Assembly (NCBI GenBank): GCA_004551945.1
Contig: SFPN01000041.1
Span: 1-12,340 of the forward strand
From: Clostridiales bacterium
GTDB taxonomy: Bacteria; Bacillota; Clostridia; Oscillospirales; Oscillospiraceae
Direction: 5' to 3'
Length of the DNA stretch: 12,340 nt
In this document: piece after piece, positions 6,959 to 12,340 of the stretch
Numbering within the stretch: the first letter of the stretch is position 1
Layout of the letters: every line of letters starts with the position of its first letter
Notes under the pieces: generated by a model
What the model was told of the DNA's origin: nothing
The model's input: only the letters and a program-made list of their open reading frames with translations
Database searches by the model: none
Program-made: the position numbers and the translations under genes

Positions 6959-8158
6959 ATGAAGAAGATTCTTGCACTTCTGCTGGCCGGCTGCATGGCT
7001 TTCGCCCTGGCTGCCTGCGGCACCCCCGCTGAACCTGCCGACGACGGCGGCGAAGACACCGCTGCTGCCGGCGATACCGTCGTCATCGGCGTGTATGAGC
7101 CCCTGTCCGGCGACAACGGCGCCGGCGGCAAGCAGGAAGTCCTTGGCATGCAGTATGCCAACTCCGTGGCTCCCACCGTGGAGATCGACGGCAAGACCTA
7201 CAACGTGAAGCTGGAGATCGCCGATAACGAGTCCTCCAACGATAAGGCCGTGTCCGCTGCCAACACCCTGATTTCCAAGGGTCCCTCCATCATCCTGGGC
7301 TCCTATGGTTCCGGTGTGTCCATCGCTGCGTCCGACACCTTTGAGCAGAACGGCATCCCCGCCATGGGCGTCACCTGCACCAACCCCCAGGTCACTGAGG
7401 GCAACAGCCACTACTTCCGCATCTGCTTCCTGGATCCCTTCCAGGGCACCGTTCTGGCCAACTTCGCCAAGGACGAGCTGGGTGCCAACACTGTCTACTG
7501 CCTGGGCCAGTTGGGCAACGACTATGACCAGGGTCTGCTGAAGTACTTCCAGCAGGCTGCCGAGGAAAAGGGCATGACCGTGATCACCGACTCTTTCCCC
7601 GAGGGCACCTCTGACTTTAACTCCTACCTGACCACCGCCAAGAACAAGGGCGCTGAGGTGATCTTCGCCCCCACCTCCATCAGCTATGCGCAGCTGATCG
7701 TGGAGCAGGCCTCCGCTCAGGGCATCACCATGCCTCTGCTGGCCTCCGACACTTGGGACTCCAACGTCATCCTGTCCGCCGCTCAGGGCAAGGACCTGTC
7801 CATCTATGTCACCACCTTCTATGCTGAGGGCGGCAACCCCGAGTTTGAACAGGGCTTCAAGGAGTGGATCAACGCAGACTCCACCAACCTGTCCAACAAC
7901 GGCGGCGACGACACCATCGCAGCCGTGTCCGTCATGGGCTACGACGCCTACTTCGTGGCACTGGAAGCTCTGAAGGCTGCCGGCTCCACCGATCCCGGCG
8001 CTGTGATGGAAGCTCTGCCCGGTGTTACCTACAGCGGCGTTTCCGGCGACATCTCCTTCAATGAGATCGGCGATGCCAACCGCACCACCGCCTTCGTGAA
8101 GACCGCCAACGTCAGCGAGAACGTTTGGGACTTCGTGGCTGTCCAGGGTGTTGAGTGA
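6959..8158 (+). CDS. livJ: Branched-chain-type amino-acid ABC transporter binding lipoprotein
   Basis: This 399-residue type I solute-binding protein (LivJ/LivK, Peripla_BP_6 type) captures amino acids outside the cell for LivHMGF. A lipoprotein signal peptide ends in LAAC with Cys20 as the lipid anchor. An acidic, flexible linker (21-39) comes next, then the first lobe from VVIGVYEPLSG (41-51). TNPQVT (141-146) matches the ATNPELT region that contacts the ligand in LivJ, and GSYGS (114-118) should sit at the amino-acid pocket. The mature protein is acidic and has only two arginines (154 and 375). The perfect ribosome site AAGGAGGT, 6 bases before the ATG, and strongly biased codons (GGC, CTG, ATC) point to high expression. 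The exact ligand (Leu/Ile/Val or another amino acid) is not certain. Confidence 0.92.
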   Translation: MKKILALLLAGCMAFALAACGTPAEPADDGGEDTAAAGDTVVIGVYEPLSGDNGAGGKQEVLGMQYANSVAPTVEIDGKTYNVKLEIADNESSNDKAVSAANTLISKGPSIILGSYGSGVSIAASDTFEQNGIPAMGVTCTNPQVTEGNSHYFRICFLDPFQGTVLANFAKDELGANTVYCLGQLGNDYDQGLLKYFQQAAEEKGMTVITDSFPEGTSDFNSYLTTAKNKGAEVIFAPTSISYAQLIVEQASAQGITMPLLASDTWDSNVILSAAQGKDLSIYVTTFYAEGGNPEFEQGFKEWINADSTNLSNNGGDDTIAAVSVMGYDAYFVALEALKAAGSTDPGAVMEALPGVTYSGVSGDISFNEIGDANRTTAFVKTANVSENVWDFVAVQGVE

Positions 8159-8163
8159 TCCGC

Positions 8164-8184
8164 GCTGTATTGTGACAATACAGC
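8164..8184 (+). terminator. Hairpin directly after the livJ stop
   Basis: A perfect 9-bp stem (8164-8172 with 8176-8184) and a TGA loop start 5 bases after the stop codon. There is no continuous T-run, so it is more likely a 3' end stabiliser of the livJ message or part of an attenuator than a full terminator. Its right arm overlaps the left arm of a longer-range pairing (8180-8188 with 8273-8281). Confidence 0.45.
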
Positions 8185-8205
8185 CCATGTAATGATTTTG
8201 TCAGA

Positions 8206-8246
8206 CTGTGGCGGGGGTACCAGGTGCTCCCGCCACGGCTGTCCTT
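8206..8246 (+). terminator. Terminator-like hairpin between livJ and livH
   Basis: The perfect core GTGGCGGG (8208-8215) with CCCGCCAC (8229-8236) extends to about 12 pairs with wobbles (8206-8217 with 8227-8238). It is followed after a few bases by TCCTTTT (8242-8247). A leaky terminator here would lower permease and ATPase mRNA relative to the binding protein, a common design in such operons. The T-run is short, so read-through is expected. No convincing separate promoter for livH was seen. Confidence 0.5.
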
Positions 8247-8292
8247 TTGGATTCGACAGAATTTCTCCCGGAATGGGCTGTTTCGTCAACGG

Positions 8293-8312
8293 GGAACGTA
8301 TTAATGCGTTCC
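8293..8312. repeat. 20-base near-perfect palindrome upstream of livH
   Basis: GGAACGTATTAATGCGTTCC matches its own reverse complement at 18 of 20 positions. As DNA it looks like a dimeric regulator site. As RNA it can form a 6-bp stem with an 8-base loop. It is followed by a small hairpin, TCCGT-GAA-ACGGA (8323-8335). The role is unknown. Confidence 0.5.
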
Positions 8313-8377
8313 ACAGAACCCTTCCGTGAAACGGATTTATACGCTCCAAAACTATAAGAGAAGGAGAAGAGACCGCA

Positions 8378-9265
8378 ATGTCTGAATTTATTTCTGCCAA
8401 TTTGCCCTATCTGTTGGCTGGCGTCTCCGTGGGCGGTCAGTATGCGCTGATCGCCATCGGCTACACCATGGTGTACGGCATTCTCCGCCTGATCAACTTC
8501 GCCCACGGCGACGTGTTCATGGTGGCCGGCCTGGTCATGGTCTACGCCACGGCGTCCCTGCCCATCTATGTGTCCGTGATCCTGGTGATCGTGGTGACAG
8601 TGCTTCTGGGCGTGCTCATTGAAAAGGTGGCCTACAAGCCGCTGCGCTCGGCACCCCGTATGTCGGTTATGATTTCTGCCATCGGCGTGTCCTATCTGCT
8701 GCAGAACTGCGCCCTGTACTTCACCGGCGGCCTGCCCCAGAACTACCCCAAGATCCCCTTCCTGTCCAAGGTCATCCAGGTGGGTCCCGCCAGCACCAAG
8801 ATGGTTACCGTCATCACTCCCATCCTCACCATCGTGCTGGTGATCCTGCTGGTTCTGCTCATCAAGAAGACCAAGGTTGGCATGGCCATGCGGGCCGTGT
8901 CCAAGGACTTTGAGACCAGTGAGCTCATGGGCATCAAGATCAACAACGTCATCAGCATGACCTTCGCCATCGGCTGCTTCCTGGCGGCCATCGGCTCCCT
9001 GCTGTACTTTTCCAACTACACCTCCGTCATCCCCACCTCCGGCGCAATGCCCGGTCTGAAGGCCTTCGTGGCGGCAGTGTTCGGCGGCATTGGTTCCGTG
9101 CCCGGCGCGGTCATTGGCGCGTTTATCATCGGTATCTGCGAAAATATCATCAAGGGCCTGGGCTGGACCGTCTTCTCCGACGCGTTCACCTTCGTCCTGC
9201 TGATTGTGGTCCTGTTGGTCAAGCCTACCGGTATCTTCGGTGAGAAGGCCACGGACAAGGTGTGA
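8378..9265 (+). CDS. livH: Branched-chain amino-acid ABC transporter permease LivH
   Basis: This is one of the two membrane subunits of the Liv importer. The 295-residue protein has about eight hydrophobic segments (roughly 11-37, 46-60, 63-82, 95-115, 142-163, 190-212, 225-250 and 267-284). It carries the LivH hallmarks GYTMVYGILRLINFAHGD (28-45), the cytoplasmic coupling region MRAVSKDFETSELMGI (171-186) that contacts the ATPases, and AVFGGIGSVPGAVIG (233-247). The ribosome site AAGGAG (8361-8366) is 11 bases from the ATG, longer than ideal and weaker than that of the binding protein. The gene starts the tightly packed livHMGF group. livM begins 10 bases after its stop. Confidence 0.95.
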   Translation: MSEFISANLPYLLAGVSVGGQYALIAIGYTMVYGILRLINFAHGDVFMVAGLVMVYATASLPIYVSVILVIVVTVLLGVLIEKVAYKPLRSAPRMSVMISAIGVSYLLQNCALYFTGGLPQNYPKIPFLSKVIQVGPASTKMVTVITPILTIVLVILLVLLIKKTKVGMAMRAVSKDFETSELMGIKINNVISMTFAIGCFLAAIGSLLYFSNYTSVIPTSGAMPGLKAFVAAVFGGIGSVPGAVIGAFIIGICENIIKGLGWTVFSDAFTFVLLIVVLLVKPTGIFGEKATDKV

Positions 9266-9275
9266 GGTGCGGACT

Positions 9276-10502
9276 ATGGGAAAACAACTCAAGAAAAAAA
9301 GGGCTCCCGAGGAGAAGGCCGGCGCGCTCATTGCCGTGGTTCTGCTGGTGGCCTTCTATGTGTTCCTCTTCCTGCTGGATAACGCCATCCCCACCAACTC
9401 GGTGACGGTGATGCTCATCCCCGTGCTGAAGAAGAGCGCCATCTTTGCGCTGGTCTGCGTGTCCATGAACCTGCTCAACGGCTTTACGGGCCTGTTCTCC
9501 CTGGGCCAGGCGGGCTTCATGCTCATCGGTGCCTACTCCTTCGCCATTTTCTCCATTCCCGCCGGCCAGCATGATGCGGTCTACCAGTACTTTAACGGCG
9601 GCGCCATCCGCTTCTCCATCCCGGAGATTCTCAGCGGCGTGCTGGGGGAGAACGCCGGCGCCTTCTGGGGTTCCATCATCTGCATCATCATTGCCGGCCT
9701 GGTTGCGGCAGTGTTCGCTGCCCTCATCGGCATTCCCGTGCTGCGGCTGAAGAGCGACTACCTGGCCATCGCCACCCTGGGCTTTGCGGAAATCATCCGC
9801 GCGGTGTTCCAGTGGGACGGCCTGGGAGTTGTCACCAACGGCTCCAACCTGCTGCGCAAGTACACCAACTTCCACGACATCAAAATCCAGATTGGCGGCA
9901 CCATCTTCCAGCTGGACACCCTGTTCCCCGTGCTCATTGCCACCGTCTGTATCCTGATTATCGTCCTGCTGGTGAACTCCTCCTACGGCCGGGCATTCAA
10001 GGCCATCCGGGACGACGAGGTGGCCGCCGAGGCCATGGGCATTAACCTCTTCCGGCACAAGATGCTCTCCTTCGTGATCTCCAGCTTCTTTGCCGGCGTG
10101 GGCGGCGCCCTGCTGGCCATGTTCCAGACCACCGTGCAGGCGGCTCCCTTCCGGACCTCCATGACCTATGAAATCCTTCTGATGGTGGTCATCGGCGGCA
10201 TCGGCTCCATCTCCGGCAGCTGCATCGCCTCCTTCCTGTACATCGCCGCCTCCGAGTGGTGGTTACGCTTCCTGGACAGCGGCGGCATCACCGTCATGGG
10301 GACCCACTTCGATATCCCCTTCTTCCGGGACGGTTTCCGGAAGGTGGTTTTCTCCGTCGTCATCATGATCATCGTGCTCTTCTTCTCCAGGGGCATCATG
10401 GGTGACAAGGAGCTATCCTTCGCGGGGATGATCCGTAAGATACGCAGAAGGAAAGAAGCCAAAGGGGCTGCCGCTGCGGGAAAGGAAGGTGAGGCACAGT
10501 GA
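9276..10502 (+). CDS. livM: Branched-chain amino-acid ABC transporter permease LivM
   Basis: This is the second membrane subunit (408 residues) of the Liv importer. After a basic cytoplasmic N-terminus (MGKQLKKKR) come transmembrane segments at about 15-35, 48-68, 75-93, 130-152, 215-235, 262-284, 298-325 and 356-372. Family motifs are LNGFTGLFSLGQAGFM (67-82), LRLKSDYLAIATLGFAEI (156-173) and the coupling region RAFKAIRDDEVAAEAMGIN (239-257). The start at 9276 has GAGGTG 6 bases before it. An earlier in-frame ATG lies inside livH without a ribosome site. Oddities are a loop of about 30 residues (97-128) that probably faces outward, and a long basic tail after 375 (IRKIRRRKEAK). The stop overlaps the livG GTG start by four bases. 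Confidence 0.94.
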   Translation: MGKQLKKKRAPEEKAGALIAVVLLVAFYVFLFLLDNAIPTNSVTVMLIPVLKKSAIFALVCVSMNLLNGFTGLFSLGQAGFMLIGAYSFAIFSIPAGQHDAVYQYFNGGAIRFSIPEILSGVLGENAGAFWGSIICIIIAGLVAAVFAALIGIPVLRLKSDYLAIATLGFAEIIRAVFQWDGLGVVTNGSNLLRKYTNFHDIKIQIGGTIFQLDTLFPVLIATVCILIIVLLVNSSYGRAFKAIRDDEVAAEAMGINLFRHKMLSFVISSFFAGVGGALLAMFQTTVQAAPFRTSMTYEILLMVVIGGIGSISGSCIASFLYIAASEWWLRFLDSGGITVMGTHFDIPFFRDGFRKVVFSVVIMIIVLFFSRGIMGDKELSFAGMIRKIRRRKEAKGAAAAGKEGEAQ

Positions 10503-11500
10503 GTGAGCGCAAGAGTGTTCTGCGGGTGGAAAACGCCACCATGCAGTTTGGCGGCGTGGTTGCTGTGAATAACCTGTCCCTGGAAGTGAACCAGGGAGAG
10601 ATCGTCGCTCTCATCGGCCCCAACGGCGCCGGGAAAACCACCGCCTTCAACGTGATCACCGGCGTGTACCAGCCCACCAACGGAGAGATTTTCTTCCAGG
10701 ATACGGCTATGGTACGCAATCATCCCCAGGGCAAGATGAAAAAGCTCTACAAGGGCCAGAACCCCACCATGTACACCGGCGACTACAAATATGAACCGGA
10801 TGAACCGGAGGAAGAAGAGGCCCAGGAACTGACAGAGGAAGAACGCAAACAGGCGGAAGCTGCCCGAAAGCAGGCAGAGCGGGCCTGGAAGGAAGAGGCA
10901 AAGCAGAGAGACCCCTATGCGTTCTCAAGCCATATTCTGTCTCCCACCCCCGACCACATCACCAAGCTGGGCATCGCCCGCACCTTCCAGAATATCCGCC
11001 TGTGGAAGAGCATGACGGTGTTTGAAAACGTCATCATCGCCAAGCACATGCGGGCCAGGCACAACGTGTTCTCCGCCACCTTCCGGACCAGCCGCAAAGA
11101 AGAGGCCCGGATGCGGGAGGAGACCGAGGCGCTGCTGCGGGAGCAGGGTCTGTGGAAGTTTAAGGACGAGCTGTCCACCAGCCTGCCCTACGGCCTGCAG
11201 CGCCGGCTGGAGATCGCCCGGGCCCTGGCCACCGATCCCAAGCTGCTGCTGCTGGACGAGCCTGCCGCCGGCATGAACCCCCAGGAGACCCTGGAGCTGG
11301 CGGACTTCATCCACGAAATCCGTGACAAGTACAACCTGACCATTCTGCTGATCGAGCACCATATGGATCTGGTTATGAACATCTCCGACCGGATCTACGT
11401 TCTGGACTTCGGCAGCCTGATCGCACAGGGCCTGCCTGCGGAGATCCAGAAGAATCAGCGGGTCATTGACGCCTATCTGGGGGTAGTAGAAGATGAGTGA
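10499..11500 (+). CDS. livG: Branched-chain amino-acid ABC transporter ATPase LivG, with long insertion
   Basis: This cytosolic ATPase subunit powers the Liv importer together with LivF. Motifs are Walker A GPNGAGKT (40-47), the Q-loop region IARTFQNIRLW with Gln164, the variant signature LPYGLQ (229-234), Walker B LLLLDEP with Asp253/Glu254, and the switch His287 in IEHHMDL. The end, FGSLIAQGLPAEIQ...VIDAYLG, is the usual LivG tail. The start is a GTG (10499) overlapping the livM stop, preceded by AGGTGAGG. At 333 residues it is far longer than the roughly 255 of E. coli LivG. The extra part lies between GEIFF (62-66) and TPDHITKLGIARTF (150-163) and is highly charged, while the catalytic motifs remain intact. 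A working ATPase with an added surface element is the likely reading. Confidence 0.93.
   Translation: MSERKSVLRVENATMQFGGVVAVNNLSLEVNQGEIVALIGPNGAGKTTAFNVITGVYQPTNGEIFFQDTAMVRNHPQGKMKKLYKGQNPTMYTGDYKYEPDEPEEEEAQELTEEERKQAEAARKQAERAWKEEAKQRDPYAFSSHILSPTPDHITKLGIARTFQNIRLWKSMTVFENVIIAKHMRARHNVFSATFRTSRKEEARMREETEALLREQGLWKFKDELSTSLPYGLQRRLEIARALATDPKLLLLDEPAAGMNPQETLELADFIHEIRDKYNLTILLIEHHMDLVMNISDRIYVLDFGSLIAQGLPAEIQKNQRVIDAYLGVVEDE
10793..10936 (+). other. Charged, heptad-like insertion inside LivG
   Basis: This stretch encodes residues 99-146 of LivG. It begins with an acidic run (DEPEEEEAQELTEEE, 101-115) and continues with three 7-residue units, KQAEAAR, KQAERAW and KEEAKQR (117-137), which suggest a single helix or coiled coil. 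The first two units also resemble each other at DNA level (AAACAGGCGGAAG and AAGCAGGCAGAGC). It falls in the peripheral beta-subdomain between Walker A and the Q-loop. No known domain is recognised. Confidence 0.6.
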
Positions 11501-12203
11501 ACCGATTCTCAGCATTCAGAATTTACAGGTCAACTACGGCGGCATTGAGGCCGTGAAGGGAATTTCCTTCGACGTGCCGGAAGGGGAGATCGTCACCCTC
11601 ATCGGCGCAAACGGCGCCGGCAAGAGCTCCACCCTGCGGGCTGTCTCCGGTTTGGTGAAGCCCAGAGGGGGCAAGATCCTCTACAAGGGGGAGGACATCA
11701 CCGGCAAGAATCCCACGGAGATCGTCTCCCGGGGCATCACCCTGGTGCCGGAAGGCCGCCGGATCTTCCCGGACCTGACCGTTAAGGAAAACCTGCGGGT
11801 AGGGGCCTACCTGCGCAAGGACGATATCACCGCGGACATGGAGTGGGTCTTTGACCTGTTCCCCCGCCTACGGGAGAGAGAGTGGCAGGCCGGGGGCACC
11901 CTGTCCGGCGGCGAGCAGCAGATGCTGGCCGTGGGCCGCGCCCTCATGAGCCGTCCCAAGATCATGATGATGGACGAGCCCTCCCTGGGCCTGGCCCCTC
12001 TGGTGGTGCGGGAGATCTTCCGGATCATCGAGGAGGTCAACAAGAACGGCGTTACCATCCTGCTCATCGAGCAGAACGCCAACATGGCCCTGAAAACCGC
12101 CCACATGGGTTACGTGATGGAAACCGGGCGGATCACCATGTCCGGCTCCGGCCGGGAGCTGCTGGCCAACGAGGACGTGAAGAAGGCATATCTGGGGACA
12201 TGA
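11493..12203 (+). CDS. livF: Branched-chain amino-acid ABC transporter ATPase LivF
   Basis: This is the second ATPase subunit of the Liv importer, pairing with LivG under LivH/LivM. At 236 residues it matches the E. coli length (237). Motifs are NYGGIEAVKG (14-23), Walker A GANGAGKS (38-45), signature LSGGEQQ (137-143), and Walker B IMMMDEPSLGLAP with Asp161/Glu162. The switch region reads LLIEQNANMAL, where Gln replaces the usual His, which is normal for LivF. The frame starts at 11493 and overlaps the livG end by 8 bases, after a G-rich ribosome site (GGGGGTAG). It is the last gene of the operon and is followed by a strong terminator. Confidence 0.96.
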   Translation: MSEPILSIQNLQVNYGGIEAVKGISFDVPEGEIVTLIGANGAGKSSTLRAVSGLVKPRGGKILYKGEDITGKNPTEIVSRGITLVPEGRRIFPDLTVKENLRVGAYLRKDDITADMEWVFDLFPRLREREWQAGGTLSGGEQQMLAVGRALMSRPKIMMMDEPSLGLAPLVVREIFRIIEEVNKNGVTILLIEQNANMALKTAHMGYVMETGRITMSGSGRELLANEDVKKAYLGT

Positions 12204-12260
12204 CCTGTCCAGAAAAAACAACGCAAAGGAGCACCGGTTTCCTGCACCTGTAAAATAAAA

Positions 12261-12296
12261 GTAGACACTCACAAAAGTGTGGGTGTCTACTTTTTT
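12261..12296 (+). terminator. Strong intrinsic terminator closing the liv operon
   Basis: A 13-bp stem (12261-12273 with 12278-12290, one T-G wobble) with a 4-base loop is followed by six T residues (12291-12296). An A-rich run before the stem (12253-12260) would provide U residues on the other strand, so it may work both ways. Confidence 0.92.
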
Positions 12297-12301
12297 CGTA
12301 G

Positions 12302-12307
12302 TATAAT
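12302..12307 (+). promoter_or_regulatory. -10 box of the next gene
   Basis: A perfect TATAAT lies 24 bases before the ATG at 12331. A ribosome site GGAAAGGAAG (12314-12323) follows at once. At the right distance, the -35 region falls inside the right arm of the liv terminator and has no good match, so the promoter call rests on the -10 box and context. Confidence 0.5.
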
Positions 12308-12330
12308 GAATTTGGAAAGGAAGTGAAGAT

Positions 12331-12340
12331 ATGGGCAAGA
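12331..12340 (+). CDS. Start of a new gene cut by the window edge
   Basis: An ATG follows a purine-rich ribosome site (AAAGGAAGTGAAG) at good spacing, with TATAAT further up. Only Met-Gly-Lys can be read before the window ends, so no product can be suggested. It lies beyond the liv terminator and so should be a separate transcription unit. Confidence 0.5.

Noticed and set aside
8337..8358. TTATAC and TATAAG as -10 boxes of a separate livH promoter
   Set aside because: No acceptable -35 element lies 16-18 bases upstream of either, and TATAAG is almost on top of the ribosome site.
1..12340. Defence island, prophage, CRISPR or transposon
   Set aside because: All sizeable frames are explained by metabolic, repair and transport genes. 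No repeat array, terminal inverted repeats, transposase or integrase motif was seen. SbcCD is a housekeeping repair complex here, with no defence partner genes.

Overview
The window is GC-rich, densely coded chromosomal DNA. It reads like a high-GC member of the Clostridia, probably an Oscillospiraceae-type gut anaerobe (Flavonifractor/Intestinimonas-like). That placement is inference from three things: the strong AGGAGG-type ribosome sites, a lipoprotein (not periplasmic) solute-binding protein, and the SbcCD and Liv protein types. No sequence search was possible. All main genes are intact. I see no tRNA, rRNA, CRISPR array, insertion sequence, integrase or toxin-antitoxin pair.

Left part (1-2900): proC (pyrroline-5-carboxylate reductase, minus strand) is followed by a GC-rich hairpin near the left edge. 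It is divergent from patB, a MalY/PatB-type PLP C-S beta-lyase. Each gene has a recognisable sigma-A-type promoter in the roughly 300-base divergent region, and an inverted repeat lies over the -35 box of proC. ridA (2-aminoacrylate/enamine deaminase) follows patB on the same strand and ends in a strong intrinsic terminator. The pairing makes sense because PatB-type beta-elimination releases the reactive aminoacrylate that RidA hydrolyses.

Middle (2931-6814): sbcD and sbcC overlap by four bases and encode the Mre11/Rad50-like nuclease-ATPase that cuts DNA hairpins and processes double-strand ends. All catalytic motifs, the CPVC zinc hook and the ABC motifs are present.

Right part (6815-12296): a complete branched-chain (or related) amino-acid ABC importer lies in the order binding lipoprotein, LivH, LivM, LivG, LivF. 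The binding-protein gene has its own promoter, a structured leader and a strong ribosome site. A 219-base hairpin-rich gap separates it from the tightly packed livHMGF genes, which suggests that the binding protein is made in excess. A strong terminator closes the operon, and a new gene starts in the last ten bases.

Most of the window is ordinary housekeeping and transport content. The least ordinary item is LivG, about 80 residues longer than the classical family length. The extra length is a charged, heptad-like insertion between Walker A and the Q-loop. The other points of interest are non-coding: possible alternative RNA pairings and a near-perfect 20-base palindrome between the binding-protein gene and livH, a 10-base tandem repeat at the promoter of the binding-protein gene, and the inverted repeat at the proC promoter. 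I found no clear new multi-gene system.
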